Source: Polyangiaceae bacterium
Lineage (GTDB): Bacteria; Myxococcota_A; Polyangia; Polyangiales; Polyangiaceae
Assembly: GCA_023150915.1 (NCBI GenBank)
Contig: JAKLKA010000072.1
Coordinates: 1-35,751 of the forward strand
Direction: 5' to 3'
Length of the DNA: 35,751 nt
Numbering within the stretch: position 1 is the first letter of the stretch; the number at the start of each line of letters is the position of its first letter. Shown piece after piece: positions 1 through 9,130 of the stretch. The notes beneath the pieces were generated by a model that was given only the letters and a program-made list of their open reading frames with translations, was not told where the DNA came from and searched no databases. The translations under genes were made by a program, and so were the position numbers.

Positions 1-1062
1 GGGGGCACGGGCGGCGGGGGCACGGGCGGTGGCGGCACGGGCGGCGGCGGCACGGGCGGTGGCGGCACGGGTGGCGGCGGCACGGGCGGCGGCGGCACGG
101 GCGGTGGCGGCACTTGCACCAACGGCACCTGCGTGCCGACCCCGCCGAGCGGCTGGCAGGGCCCGGCGGTCTACTACGAAGGCGTCGCGAGCCCGCCGTC
201 GTGCCCCAGCAGCTATCCGACGATCAAGCAGACCGCGAGCTCGGGCTTCGAGGCCGGGAACGTCACCTGCCCCACCTGCCAGTGCGGCACGCCGACCGGC
301 GTTTCGTGCCAGGCCGACGTGACGTTCTTCGACGGTCTCACTTGCGGTGGACAGGGGTGCTGGGGCTCATGGCCCGGGGTCTGCGGCGGCACGAACCCGC
401 TCACCGTGTCGTCGGCGTGCAAGGCCCAGAACATTTGCTGGGACGTGGTCGGCCCAAACACCTACAAGCCCCAGTCGGCGGCGTTCACCAAGCTCACGCT
501 GGCGGGGGGCACCTGCAACTCCACGTCGCAGGGCACCATCAACAAGGTCGCTCCGAAGTACACCAAGTCGGTGCGCGCCTGCGGCGATCCGACCGGCGCC
601 ACCGGAAGCTGCGGCGCCTCGAACGTGTGCGTGCCGCAGGCGCCTTCGGGCTTCACCAACAACATCTGCGTCTATCAAAACGGGGACGTGCCGTGCCCCG
701 GCGGGGCCTGGGCGAAGAAGTCGGTGTTCTACACCGCCAGCCCGACGGACACTCGCGCGTGCTCGGCCTGCGGTTGTGGCTCGCCCACGGGGAACTGCAC
801 CGGCGCCAGTCTCGAACTTTACACCGACGCGAGCTGCACCCAGGAGAAGGACACCCTCGCGACCCCGGAGATGGGCGGCTGCACCAACATCAAGGTGGAC
901 TCGTCGCCGATCGCGGCGCCCGGCTGTAACAGCACCGGCGGGGACAGCCGCTCGATGAAGCTGGTGGGCGGCACCGCGTCGGGTGGAAGCTGCCCGACCA
1001 CCGGCGGCACGGTCACCGGGTCGGCGGACCCCGCCGGGCCGGTCACCTTCTGCTGCCTCTGA
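1..1062 (+). CDS. Cys-rich secreted protein with Gly/Thr pentapeptide linker (5' truncated)
   Basis: The reading frame is open from base 1, so the true start and any signal peptide lie upstream; 353 codons and a TGA stop are visible. The first ~37 residues are a (GGGGT)n linker. After it comes a ~315-residue domain with 28 cysteines, many in short clusters such as CPTCQCG and ACSACGCG, ending in CCL. The even, dense cysteine content points to a disulfide-bonded extracytoplasmic domain on a flexible linker, as in many large-genome myxobacterial lipoproteins. Only 4 bases separate its stop from the next gene, so the two are probably co-transcribed. I do not recognise the family. An ATG at 133 exists but would discard the in-frame linker. 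Confidence 0.75.
   Translation, partial: GGTGGGGTGGGGTGGGGTGGGGTGGGGTGGGGTGGGGTCTNGTCVPTPPSGWQGPAVYYEGVASPPSCPSSYPTIKQTASSGFEAGNVTCPTCQCGTPTGVSCQADVTFFDGLTCGGQGCWGSWPGVCGGTNPLTVSSACKAQNICWDVVGPNTYKPQSAAFTKLTLAGGTCNSTSQGTINKVAPKYTKSVRACGDPTGATGSCGASNVCVPQAPSGFTNNICVYQNGDVPCPGGAWAKKSVFYTASPTDTRACSACGCGSPTGNCTGASLELYTDASCTQEKDTLATPEMGGCTNIKVDSSPIAAPGCNSTGGDSRSMKLVGGTASGGSCPTTGGTVTGSADPAGPVTFCCL
6..110 (+). repeat. 15-bp tandem repeat, seven units, coding for GGGGT linker
   Basis: Seven consecutive 15-bp units of the form CACGGGCGGYGGCGG run from 6 to 110, with a partial unit at 1-5. Most differences between units are synonymous glycine third positions. The unit is a multiple of three, so copy-number change would alter linker length without breaking the frame. 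Confidence 0.9.
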
Positions 1063-1066
1063 GCCG

Positions 1067-2683
1067 ATGGCGCTGACGCGTCGCGAGTGGCTCGCGCTGT
1101 GCGCCAGCACGTCGCTGGCGCCCGGTTGCAAGCGCTCGCCCCGGGACATTGCCGGCACGATCGTCGGGCCCAGCGTCGGCGTGGGCCACCGCCTGCGCGA
1201 CGCAACCGTCGAGCGCGCCGGCGGCGAGAGCAAGCACGTGCGGGTGGTGATCGCCGGCGCGGGCCCCAGCGGGCTCTCGGCGGCGTGGCGGCTCGAGCGT
1301 GCCGGGTTCAAGGACTTCGCGCTGCTCGAGCTCGAGCCCGAGCCCGGTGGGACCAGCAGCTTCGGCACCCACGGCGTCGTGCCGCACCCGTGGGGTGCGC
1401 ACTATGTTCCGGTTCCGACCCGCGACAACCGCGCGCTCGTCACGCTGCTCGACGAGATGGGGGCGCTCGAGGCCCCGGGGCCCGACGGCGCGCCGCGCGG
1501 CAAGGAAGAGCTGCTGGTGCGCGAGCCGGAAGAGCGGGTGTTCGTCGACGGCCGCTGGCACGAGGGGCTCTGGCCGTCGGCCATCGCCGACGCGGACGAT
1601 CGCTCCGAGCTCGCGCGCTTCCAGCAAGAGATCGACCGCTGGGTCGCGTGGCGCGACGACAAGGGGCGGCGCGCATTCTCGCTGCCGCTGCGGCGCTCGA
1701 GCGACGACGCCGAAGCCACCGCGCTCGACAAGATGAGCGCCGCGGCCTGGCTCGCAGAGCGCGGCTTTCAGGGCGAGCTGCTGCGCTGGTGGGTGGAATA
1801 CGCCTGCCGTGACGACTATGGGGCGTCGCTCGAGGACACCAGCGCCTGGGCCATGTTGTTCTACTTCTGTTCGCGGGTGCCCGCGCCCAGGGCCGAGAGC
1901 GCGCCGTTCTTGGCCTGGCCCGAGGGCAACGGCCGGATCGTGCGCCACCTGGCCTCGATGGTCGGCGCGCGTCTGGCGACCGGGCAGCTGGTGACCGACG
2001 TGGTGCCGAACGAGACCGCGGTCGAGCTTTCGGTGTTCGACACCCGCGCCGGGGCCCTGCGTCGCCTCACCGCCGACCGGGTGATCTTGGCGCTCCCCAA
2101 GCTGGTGGTGTCGCGGGTGCTGCGACCCTTCCGCGACGCGCCGCCCGAGCACCTGCGCGCGTTCGACTACGCCGTGTGGTGGGTGGCCAACGTGCACGTT
2201 CGGCGGCGCCCCAGGAGCCGCGGCTTCCGCATGGCCTGGGACAACGTGATCTACGGCGGCGCATCGCTGGGCTACGTGGTAGCGACCCACCAGCGGCTCG
2301 AGGACCATGGCCCGACCGTGCTCACGCACTACCGGCCGCTGATCGACGCCGACGCGCGCGGTGCGCGGCAGCGTTTGCTCGCGATGGAGCACCACGAGTT
2401 CGTGGGCGAGCTGGTGCGCGAGCTGGAACCTGCGCATTCGGACATCGCCGAGGTGATCGACCGGGTGGACGTGATGCGCTGGGGTCACGCCATGGTCAGA
2501 CCCCGGCCCGGCTTCGTGTGGGGCAGCGCGCGCCAGCGCGCCGCCGAGCCCCGGGGCCGCGTCCACTTCGCGCACTCGGACCTGTCTGGCGTGGGGCTGT
2601 TCGAAGAGGCGCAAGACCACGGCGTCCGCGCGGCGGAAGAGGTGCTGCGGGCCGAGGGCCACACTTTCGAGACCTTGCTCTGA
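1067..2683 (+). CDS. FAD-dependent oxidoreductase, amine-oxidase-like, Tat signal
   Basis: 538 residues from the ATG at 1067, 4 bases after the preceding stop. The N-terminus [14 protein letters not shown] has a twin-arginine core (TRREWL), and a Cys at the end of LAPGC could be a non-canonical lipid-attachment site, suggesting export of a folded flavoprotein. At about residues 60-80 is the dinucleotide-binding motif [12 protein letters not shown], followed by an acidic strand end ([10 protein letters not shown]), typical of the flavin amine oxidase/phytoene desaturase fold. The C-terminal segment [18 protein letters not shown] matches the usual second FAD-contact region of this superfamily. 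Substrate is unknown. Pairing with a Cys-rich secreted protein fits an envelope-facing role, but that is inference. Confidence 0.8.
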   Translation: MALTRREWLALCASTSLAPGCKRSPRDIAGTIVGPSVGVGHRLRDATVERAGGESKHVRVVIAGAGPSGLSAAWRLERAGFKDFALLELEPEPGGTSSFGTHGVVPHPWGAHYVPVPTRDNRALVTLLDEMGALEAPGPDGAPRGKEELLVREPEERVFVDGRWHEGLWPSAIADADDRSELARFQQEIDRWVAWRDDKGRRAFSLPLRRSSDDAEATALDKMSAAAWLAERGFQGELLRWWVEYACRDDYGASLEDTSAWAMLFYFCSRVPAPRAESAPFLAWPEGNGRIVRHLASMVGARLATGQLVTDVVPNETAVELSVFDTRAGALRRLTADRVILALPKLVVSRVLRPFRDAPPEHLRAFDYAVWWVANVHVRRRPRSRGFRMAWDNVIYGGASLGYVVATHQRLEDHGPTVLTHYRPLIDADARGARQRLLAMEHHEFVGELVRELEPAHSDIAEVIDRVDVMRWGHAMVRPRPGFVWGSARQRAAEPRGRVHFAHSDLSGVGLFEEAQDHGVRAAEEVLRAEGHTFETLL

Positions 2684-2723
2684 CTTCCGCCCGGGCGCGC
2701 GCGGTGGTACCGAGGCGGCAGCC

Positions 2724-3422
2724 ATGGACAAGGTGATGAAGAGCGCCGCCGAGGCGGTGGCCGACGTCGGGGACGGCGCCACCATTCTCGCCGGCGGTTT
2801 CGGGTTGTGCGGCATTCCGGAGCTGACGATTCAGGCCCTGCGCGACAAAGGCGTGAAGGACCTGACCTTCATCAGCAACAACTGCGGCGTCGACGAGTTC
2901 GGCCTGGGCATCTTGCTGCAGAACAAGCAGATCCGGCGCATGGTCTCGAGCTATGTCGGCGAGAACAAGGAGTTCGAGCGCCAGTTCTTGTCGGGCGAGC
3001 TCGAGGTCGAGCTGGTGCCGCAGGGCACGCTGGCCGAGCGGATGCGCGCCGGCGGCGCGGGCATCCCCGCGTTCTACACCCCCGCCGGCTTCGGCACCCA
3101 GGTGGCCGAGGGCAAAGAGGTGCGCGAGTTCGACGGTCGCATGTACGTGATGGAGCGGGGAATCACCGGCGAGTTCGCCATCGTGAAGGCGTGGAAGGCC
3201 GATCGCTACGGCAACCTCTGCTACCGGCTGACGGCGCGCAACTTCAACCCGCTGGCCGCCATGGCCGGCAAGATCACCATCGCCGAGGTCGAAGAGCTGG
3301 TCGAGGTCGGCCAGCTCGATCCGGACGAGATCCACACCCCCGGCGTGTTCGTGCAGCGCGTGGTGGTGGGGGGCGGCGCCCACCAGAAGCGCATCGAGCG
3401 CCGAACCGTCCGCAAGAGCTGA
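2724..3422 (+). CDS. scoA: 3-oxoacid CoA-transferase subunit A
   Basis: 232 residues, family-typical length for the alpha subunit of succinyl-CoA:3-ketoacid (or acetoacetate) CoA-transferase, which moves CoA between acyl donors and acetoacetate in ketone-body and butanoate use. The CoA-binding motif [10 protein letters not shown] is near residue 27, followed by the conserved [14 protein letters not shown]. The C-terminal part holds the usual [14 protein letters not shown] and [10 protein letters not shown] stretches. The ATG at 2724 gives the canonical N-terminus. Subunit B follows 11 bp downstream. The upstream TGGTACCGA at 2705-2713 resembles a weak extended -10. An AtoD-like acetate CoA-transferase is the alternative, but the motifs favour the SCOT type. 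Confidence 0.93.
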   Translation: MDKVMKSAAEAVADVGDGATILAGGFGLCGIPELTIQALRDKGVKDLTFISNNCGVDEFGLGILLQNKQIRRMVSSYVGENKEFERQFLSGELEVELVPQGTLAERMRAGGAGIPAFYTPAGFGTQVAEGKEVREFDGRMYVMERGITGEFAIVKAWKADRYGNLCYRLTARNFNPLAAMAGKITIAEVEELVEVGQLDPDEIHTPGVFVQRVVVGGGAHQKRIERRTVRKS

Positions 3423-3433
3423 GGAGCCAGACG

Positions 3434-4087
3434 ATGCTGACGCGAGAACAGATTGCACAGCGGGCCGCCCAAGAGCTGCGAGACGGCTTCACCGTCAACC
3501 TGGGGATCGGCATGCCCACCCTGGTTGCCAACTACATCCCGGCCGGGGTCGAGGTGATGCTGCAGAGCGAGAACGGCCTGCTCGGCATCGGCCCTTACCC
3601 GCTGCAGGGGCAAGAAGACCCCGACCTGATCAACGCCGGAAAAGAGACCGTGACCATGGTGCCGGGCTCGTCGATCTTCGACAGCGCCACCAGCTTCGCG
3701 ATGATCCGCGGCGGGCATGTCGACCTGGCCATCTTGGGCGCGATGGAGGTCAGCCGGGCAGGGGACCTGGCCAACTGGATGATCCCCGGCAAGATGATCA
3801 AGGGCATGGGCGGCGCCATGGACCTGGTCCACGGGGCCAAGCGCGTGGTGGTGATCATGGAGCACACCGCCAAGAACGGCGCGCCCAAGATCCTGAATGC
3901 CTGCGCGCTGCCCCTCACCGGCAAGGCCGTGGTGCACCGCATCATCACCGATCTGGCCGTAATCGACGTCGAGCCGTCCGGGCTGCGCCTGGTCGAGCTG
4001 GCGCCCGGCGCCAGCGTGGACGAAGTGCGGCAGAAGACCGAGCCCGAGCTGAAGGCCGTGGGCGCCGTGCCGTTCATGACGCTGTAG
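3434..4087 (+). CDS. scoB: 3-oxoacid CoA-transferase subunit B
   Basis: 217 residues, the beta subunit that carries the catalytic glutamate attacking the acyl-CoA. The active-site motif [13 protein letters not shown] is present with the Glu intact, as are [13 protein letters not shown] near the N-terminus and the [16 protein letters not shown] block. A strong GAGGAG Shine-Dalgarno at 3421-3426 points to the ATG at 3434; the open frame extends far upstream but only as a shadow of subunit A. It is co-transcribed with subunit A to form the heteromeric enzyme. Catalytic residues look complete. Confidence 0.94.
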   Translation: MLTREQIAQRAAQELRDGFTVNLGIGMPTLVANYIPAGVEVMLQSENGLLGIGPYPLQGQEDPDLINAGKETVTMVPGSSIFDSATSFAMIRGGHVDLAILGAMEVSRAGDLANWMIPGKMIKGMGGAMDLVHGAKRVVVIMEHTAKNGAPKILNACALPLTGKAVVHRIITDLAVIDVEPSGLRLVELAPGASVDEVRQKTEPELKAVGAVPFMTL

Positions 4088-4170
4088 GTGGTCGCGCTGC
4101 GGCGCGCCGTCGCACTTCGGAAGAGCGTGTGGGCTCGGGTGGGTGTCGTGTGCGCGTGCCGCGTGCGGCG

Positions 4171-4198
4171 TTGACTCGCGGCGTGACTCGGGTATTGT
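4171..4198 (+). promoter_or_regulatory. sigma70-like promoter TTGACT-N16-TATTGT
   Basis: TTGACT at 4171-4176 and TATTGT at 4193-4198 are separated by 16 bp. A start near 4205 would give a ~45-nt leader before the ATG at 4251, which has GAGGAG at 4241-4246. This is the only textbook housekeeping promoter I see in the window. Confidence 0.55.
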
Positions 4199-4250
4199 CA
4201 TGGACAACTCTCGGGGGAGTTTCGGCACCGAACGAAATTCGAGGAGCACC

Positions 4251-4679
4251 ATGCGACACCTGAAGATCTCTGCCTTGCTCGTTGCCAGCTCAGTCATGAC
4301 CTTGGCCGCCGTCGGCAACTCCGAAGAGACCAAGTTTGCTCGCGTGAAGCTGAGCGACTTCGTCCGCGAGTCGAACACCCTGGTCGGGGCGGTGCCCGGC
4401 ACAGAGATCAACCCGGGCTACTTCAAGCGCCTCGAAAACACCACGCACCTGCCGGGGATCGGCGGCCCGAACTACCCGCCGAACCCGTGCAACGCGCACA
4501 TCTCGGTCTACAACAAGATCATCACCAAGGTGCCGGAAGGCCCCGGCCGCCTCAACGCCACGCTGTCGGTGCTGACCAACCTGGCGCGCTCCAGCTGTTG
4601 CGTCGACACGCAGTGGACGGGTGATGCCACCTCCGAGGCCAGCGTGCTGCAGCTGCGGCCCGTGGCTTGCGACTTGTAA
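4251..4679 (+). CDS. small secreted hypothetical protein
   Basis: 142 residues. The ATG at 4251 is chosen because GAGGAG lies 5 bp upstream and it gives a clean signal peptide (MRHLKISALLVASSVMTLAA, cleavage around AAVGN). The mature part has four cysteines (PNPC, SSCC, VAC), which could form two disulfides. No family is recognised. It stands alone between scoB and the kinase gene, with a canonical promoter in front and a 7-bp GC stem-loop behind, so it is probably monocistronic. Codon use is less GC-extreme at its 5' end, as expected for a signal peptide. Confidence 0.75.
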   Translation: MRHLKISALLVASSVMTLAAVGNSEETKFARVKLSDFVRESNTLVGAVPGTEINPGYFKRLENTTHLPGIGGPNYPPNPCNAHISVYNKIITKVPEGPGRLNATLSVLTNLARSSCCVDTQWTGDATSEASVLQLRPVACDL

Positions 4680-4683
4680 CCGC

Positions 4684-4701
4684 CGCGGGCGCTGGCCCGC
4701 G
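4684..4701 (+). terminator. GC-rich stem-loop after the secreted protein gene
   Basis: CGCGGGC (4684-4690), loop GCTG, GCCCGCG (4695-4701): a perfect 7-bp stem starting 5 nt after the stop. There is no U-tract, so termination is only possible. It also abuts the TGATAACCT element of the next gene. Confidence 0.4.
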
Positions 4702-4710
4702 TGATAACCT
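4702..4710 (+). promoter_or_regulatory. candidate extended -10 TGATAACCT before kinase gene
   Basis: TGnTAnnnT-type element with hexamer TAACCT at 4705-4710, 9 nt before the ATG at 4720. No Shine-Dalgarno is visible in the gap, so transcription could start at or just before the start codon. It matches elements at five other gene starts in this window. Confidence 0.4.
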
Positions 4711-4719
4711 TCATCGTCG

Positions 4720-7431
4720 ATGAAGCTGCGTAACGCGCGCGATCTGGCGCTCGAGGCCTTGTCGCGCGGGCTGATGAGCCCGGAAGAGCTGTGGGAGATC
4801 GCGCAGCTCGCGCGCGAGCCCGAGGCGCCGCCCGAGAAGGTGATCGAGGCCGTGCTTCCGCAAGAGCGCTTCATCGCCGTGACGGGGGGGGGCGAGCGAC
4901 GGCCCGTGGCCACGCTGCAGGCCTTTCCAGAGGTCCCGGCGCCGGTCGGATCCGAGCGCGCCACGGTTCCCGGCGAAGCGCTGCTGCCGCCGGCCAGCGT
5001 CGAGCTGGGCACCGGCCCGTCACGGCGCGAGATCGGCCTGCTCCCGGGCCGCTTCGAGGGCCCGCGGTATTCGCCGGTCGAGGTCCTGGGCAAGGGCGGC
5101 ATGGGCAAGGTCGTCGCCGCGCTCGATCGAGAGATCGGCCGTATCGTGGCCGTCAAGACGATGCAAGACCCGGCTCCGGATCGCTCGCAGGTGCGCCGCT
5201 TCTTGACCGAGGCGCGGATCACCTCGCAGCTCGAGCACCCGAACATCGTGCCGGTGTACGACCTGGGGGCGCAGGACGACGGGCAGCCCTTCTACACCAT
5301 GCGCGTGGTCAAGAAGCAGTCGCTGGGCGACGTGCTCGACCGCCCGGCGCTGCGCGAGCAGTGGCCGATGGTGCGTCTCTTGGGCGCCTTCGTGCAGGTG
5401 TGTCGCGCGCTGGGCTACGCCCACGCGCGCGGCGTGCTGCACGGTGACATCAAGCCCGACAACATCTTGCTCGGCGACTTCGGTGAAGTGTACCTGGCCG
5501 ATTGGGGGCTCGCGAAGGTGCACCGCGACAGCACCGTGCGCCAGCACCTGCGCGGTTCGCAGCCTCCACCCGCGTTTGGCTCGCCCACCGGCGGCACGCC
5601 GGGGTACCTGGCACCCGAGGTGGCCCTGGGCGACTGGGACGAGGTCGACCAGCGCAGCGACCTGTTCGCGCTGGGCGTCATTCTCTACGAGATCTTGACC
5701 GGCAAGCACCCTTTCGGTTTTGCGATGGATGCGCGGGCGCTGGTCGACGCCTACGAGAAGGGCGCCGCACCGCCCCGGCAGATCAGCCCGTCGTGCCCGC
5801 TCTTGCTCGAGGACCTGTGCCTGCAGTTGATGTCGCCGCGACCCGGCGATCGGCCGAAGACCGCGGATCTGGTCGCGCAGCGGGTGGAAGAGTTCCTGGA
5901 AGGTGCCAAAGAGAAAGAGCGTCGTCGCGACGAAGCGCTGCGCTTGTGCGAGCAAGCGGCCGAGCCCATGCGCCGCTTTCAGGAGCTCGAAACCGAGAAG
6001 AAGCAGCTCACCGGCGTGGCCCGGGAGATCTCCAAGGACATTGCCGCGTGGGAGTCGGTCGAGAAGAAGCGGACCGCGTGGCGCGTCGAAGACCGCATCG
6101 CCGAGGCCGATCGTGAGGGCGCCCTGGCGCTGGCCCAGGCCATCGAGCTCTACACCAAGGCGCTGGGTTACGACTCGGAGTGCCAGCCGGCGCACCGAGG
6201 CTTGGCCGAGCTCTACTGGTCCCGGGCGATCTCGGCAGAAGCCGAGCGCCGCCCGGCGGCGCAAATCTACTACGAGGCGCTGGTGCTGGAGCACGATGCG
6301 GGGGAGTTCGGCGCGCTGATCCGCGCCGACGCCCGCCTGAGCCTCGCTTCCAGCCCCACGGGCGCACAGGTCTTTGCGCAGCGCTGGTCCGAGCAAGACC
6401 GCGTGCTGGTGCCCGGCTCGGAGCGCTTCCTGGGGCGCACGCCGCTCAGCGACGTGCGGCTCGATCCGGGCAGCTATCAGATCGTGCTCCGCGCGCCGGG
6501 CTTTCGCGACGTGCGTTACCCGGTCTCGCTGGGGCGTGGTGGCCGGCACGAGGGGCGGGTGAACCTGTACCGCGACGACGAGATCGGCGAAGGCTTCATC
6601 TACGTGCCCGGGGGCACGGTGGCGCTGGGCGGCGACCCGGACGCGATCGATCCGCTGCCGCTCGTGGACGTGGCCGTCGGGGACTTCGCCATCGCCGAGT
6701 TCCCGGTCACCCTTCGGCAGTATTGCGAGTACCTGGACGCGCTCGACGACGCGACGGCGCTGCGCCGGGCTCCGCACGACATGCGCGGCTCGGAGGGCAT
6801 GGCGGTGGTGCGCGGCCCCGGCGGCAAGTGGGAGCCCAGAACCGAGATCATCGAAGGCGAGGCCCGCAAGCACTTCCCCCCGGAAGAGGGACACCTGTGG
6901 CGCGTGCCGGTGCACCTGATCGACTGGTTCGATGCGCGCACCTACTGCCGCTGGCTCGCGGCGCGGCTGGGCGCGCCGGTGCGCTTGCCCTCGGAGGTGG
7001 AGTGGGAGAAGGCCGCCCGCGGCGCGGATCGGCGGTTCTTCCCCTGGGGGGATCGCTTCGACGCGACCTTCTGCAAGATGCGCGACTCGAGGCCCTACAT
7101 CCAGCAGCCCGAGCCCGTGGGCTCGTTTCCCAGAGACGTCTCACCGTATGGGGTGCGCGACATGGCCGGCGGCATGCGCGAGTGGGTGGGCGACATCTTC
7201 CGCGAGAAGACCGCCGCGGAGCTGGACGCAGAGCCGGAGCCCGATCCGGCCATTGGGCGCGGCGAGTCGGGATTCCGCATGGTGCGCTCGGGCCTGTGGA
7301 GCGGCGACGCGGCCTGGACGCGCACGGCGTCGCGCGGCGGGCTGTATGCGTTGACGCGCGGGACCGGGCTGTCGTTTCGCTGCGTGAAAGAGCTGCCGGT
7401 GCACCGCGCCAGCTCGCGCCCCCGGCTGTGA
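4720..7431 (+). CDS. Ser/Thr protein kinase with PEGA and FGE-like (SUMF1) domains
   Basis: 903 residues, no transmembrane segment seen. A ~120-residue N-terminal region precedes a PknB-type kinase domain (about 120-400): glycine loop [14 protein letters not shown] lysine at ~146, catalytic loop HGDIKPDN with Asp ~243, and DWG (Asp ~261) replacing DFG. HGD instead of HRD makes it a non-RD kinase. A charged helical stretch (about 400-470) and a TPR-like stretch follow, then a PEGA repeat (about 570-613, [15 protein letters not shown]). The C-terminus (about 625-895) is an FGE-sulfatase/SUMF1 fold ([41 protein letters not shown]). The catalytic cysteines of true FGE are not evident, so this domain is probably a binding or sensor module. 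It likely phosphorylates cytosolic partners. Confidence 0.92.
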   Translation: MKLRNARDLALEALSRGLMSPEELWEIAQLAREPEAPPEKVIEAVLPQERFIAVTGGGERRPVATLQAFPEVPAPVGSERATVPGEALLPPASVELGTGPSRREIGLLPGRFEGPRYSPVEVLGKGGMGKVVAALDREIGRIVAVKTMQDPAPDRSQVRRFLTEARITSQLEHPNIVPVYDLGAQDDGQPFYTMRVVKKQSLGDVLDRPALREQWPMVRLLGAFVQVCRALGYAHARGVLHGDIKPDNILLGDFGEVYLADWGLAKVHRDSTVRQHLRGSQPPPAFGSPTGGTPGYLAPEVALGDWDEVDQRSDLFALGVILYEILTGKHPFGFAMDARALVDAYEKGAAPPRQISPSCPLLLEDLCLQLMSPRPGDRPKTADLVAQRVEEFLEGAKEKERRRDEALRLCEQAAEPMRRFQELETEKKQLTGVAREISKDIAAWESVEKKRTAWRVEDRIAEADREGALALAQAIELYTKALGYDSECQPAHRGLAELYWSRAISAEAERRPAAQIYYEALVLEHDAGEFGALIRADARLSLASSPTGAQVFAQRWSEQDRVLVPGSERFLGRTPLSDVRLDPGSYQIVLRAPGFRDVRYPVSLGRGGRHEGRVNLYRDDEIGEGFIYVPGGTVALGGDPDAIDPLPLVDVAVGDFAIAEFPVTLRQYCEYLDALDDATALRRAPHDMRGSEGMAVVRGPGGKWEPRTEIIEGEARKHFPPEEGHLWRVPVHLIDWFDARTYCRWLAARLGAPVRLPSEVEWEKAARGADRRFFPWGDRFDATFCKMRDSRPYIQQPEPVGSFPRDVSPYGVRDMAGGMREWVGDIFREKTAAELDAEPEPDPAIGRGESGFRMVRSGLWSGDAAWTRTASRGGLYALTRGTGLSFRCVKELPVHRASSRPRL

Positions 7432-8292
7432 TCACACGCCCAGGCGCTGCCGGCTGATGGCGAGCGCCACCGGGCTTTGATCGATGCCGACCCAGCTTCG
7501 GCGCAGGCGCTGGGCCACGGCCAGCGTGGTGCCGCTGCCACACATTGGATCGAGCACCCGGCCCCGCTCGGCGGTGGTGGCGCGCACGATGCGCTCCAGC
7601 AGTCGCTCGGGTTTCTGCGTCGGGTAACCGGTGGCCTCGGGGTCGAGCGGCGTGTTCGCGCGCATCGCCGGGCAGTCGGTCCACACGCTGCCGAGCTGCC
7701 GGCCCACGTCGGCGTAGTAGCGGTAGGCCTTGCCGTTGATGACGCGCTCGCGATAGCGGCGACCGTCTTCGTCCACGTGCTTGAAGTGCATGCCCAGGCT
7801 GGTCTTGGCGAACGGCTCGCGCAGCCACGGGTCGCCGTGGTTCCACCGCATCGTACCGGTCTTTGCGTAGACCAAGAGGGTCTGGTGGGTGACGCTGGGG
7901 CCGCCCCGGCCCCGGGCGCCGTTGCCCGGCACCCAGATGATCTCGCCCTTGAACGCCGCTCGCCCGAACACCCGATCGGCGACCGGCTTGGCGTCGTGCA
8001 CGGCGCGGTGATCGAGGTGCAGCCACAGGCTGCCGGTGTCGCACAGCACGGCCCGCATGGCAGCCAGGCGCGGTTCGAGCATGGCCAAGAATGCCTCCAG
8101 GCCACCCCAGGCGTCGTCGTAGGCGTGGGCCCCGGCGGCGCGGGCGCCCCGGCGAGCGCGGGCGCGATGCGCCAGACCGGTGTTGAACGGCGGGTCGACG
8201 TAGATCAGGTCGAAGCGCGCGCGCCCCAGCTCGGGCAGCCGGTCGAGGCAATCGCCGGCCAAGAGGTGCCCGCGCCGTCGCCGTTCAGCCAT
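7432..8292 (-). CDS. site-specific DNA methyltransferase, beta class (N4-C/N6-A), orphan
   Basis: 286 residues. The catalytic motif DPPFNTG is at about residues 33-39 and the SAM-binding motif DPMCGSGTTLAVAQ is near the C-terminus, preceded by YPTQKPERLLERI. This order (motif IV before motif I) defines the beta class of amino-methyltransferases, with relatives in Mod-like and CcrM/YhdJ-like enzymes. The ATG at 8292 overlaps the upstream peptidase gene by 8 bp. No restriction endonuclease gene lies nearby, so it is an orphan, perhaps regulatory, methylase. Its stop codon abuts the kinase stop with no gap (TGA|TCA). The recognition sequence cannot be read from the protein. Confidence 0.9.
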   Translation of the reverse strand: MAERRRRGHLLAGDCLDRLPELGRARFDLIYVDPPFNTGLAHRARARRGARAAGAHAYDDAWGGLEAFLAMLEPRLAAMRAVLCDTGSLWLHLDHRAVHDAKPVADRVFGRAAFKGEIIWVPGNGARGRGGPSVTHQTLLVYAKTGTMRWNHGDPWLREPFAKTSLGMHFKHVDEDGRRYRERVINGKAYRYYADVGRQLGSVWTDCPAMRANTPLDPEATGYPTQKPERLLERIVRATTAERGRVLDPMCGSGTTLAVAQRLRRSWVGIDQSPVALAISRQRLGV

Positions 8293-9130
8293 CGCCGCCT
8301 GGGGAAGGGGCGACCGAGAACGCCGCCTCGAGCCCGAAAGGATCTTCGCTGGCGATCTCGCCCAGCGCGCGGGCGTCGAGCTCGGGCAGTGGCGGATGGC
8401 TGTCGAGCCACTCCCAGCGCGGGCCACCGCCTTCGCAACCGGCGACCTCTTCGTCGGCCGAGCACGCGAAGCGCACGTGAAAGTGGTCGTCGTGCGGGCT
8501 CGAGTCGCCCGGCTCGAGGAGCATGGTCTCGGCGCGCCAGATCACGTGCGGGGGCTCCCCGCGTGCGCGCGCGTAGTCGATCAAGAGCGCTTCCACACCG
8601 CGGCTGGCGAACAACCACTGCACCTGGGCCGATCGTGAGGTCACCAGCTCGCGCACGAGCACCCAGTTACGCTCGACGTCGAGGCGCAGGAAAAGCTCGT
8701 CTTTGACCGACGCCAGCCCGTCGGTTCCGAACTTGACGAACCCGGGGCTCGGCACGGGCGCCCCCGACGGCGTCGTGACGTAAAACAGCAGGTCCACGTC
8801 ACGGCCCGTGCGGTGCGAGCGGTGGCCTGGGATCTTGCCGCCGCGCCGCGCGGAGATGTCGCCGACCAAGAGCGGCGCGCCGCCCGGAAGAGCCTCGGCG
8901 ACCGCCCCGGCCGCCGCCCGGATCCCCGCGACCAGCCGCGGGTTGCCCCAGTAGTTCGGGCTCTTCGGCCGGAGGCGCACGAACCCCGGGCCGCGCACCG
9001 GCAGCTCTTCGGCGCCGCGGAGCACGCCCGCGTGGGGCACGCCCACCGACCCGTCGACGCTGGGGGCCAGCGGGGTGGGGACGCCGAAGCACCCCGCCGT
9101 GACCAGCGGCAGAAGCAGCGCGGGCCTCAC
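8285..9130 (-). CDS. penicillin-insensitive murein endopeptidase family (M74) lipoprotein
   Basis: 281 residues from a GTG at 9130 that shares GTGA with the plsB stop; this start gives a short signal peptide ending in the lipobox VTAGC (Cys14). The protein carries the zinc-ligand pattern of E. coli MepA: SHRTGRDVD (His106, Asp113, seven apart) and HDDHFH (His213, His216, His218, HxxHxH). Such enzymes cut D-Ala-mDAP crosslinks in peptidoglycan. Unlike E. coli MepA it appears lipid-anchored. All key ligands seem present, so activity is plausible. The open frame continues upstream only as an overlap of plsB. Confidence 0.85.
   Translation of the reverse strand: MRPALLLPLVTAGCFGVPTPLAPSVDGSVGVPHAGVLRGAEELPVRGPGFVRLRPKSPNYWGNPRLVAGIRAAAGAVAEALPGGAPLLVGDISARRGGKIPGHRSHRTGRDVDLLFYVTTPSGAPVPSPGFVKFGTDGLASVKDELFLRLDVERNWVLVRELVTSRSAQVQWLFASRGVEALLIDYARARGEPPHVIWRAETMLLEPGDSSPHDDHFHVRFACSADEEVAGCEGGGPRWEWLDSHPPLPELDARALGEIASEDPFGLEAAFSVAPSPGGDG

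Noticed and set aside
4651-4701. Riboswitch or structured RNA before the kinase gene
   Set aside because: Only one short GC stem is present, with no conserved riboswitch core.
7432-9130. Restriction-modification or phage-defence island
   Set aside because: Only a methylase is present; the neighbours are housekeeping lipid and cell-wall genes, with no endonuclease, integrase or composition shift seen.
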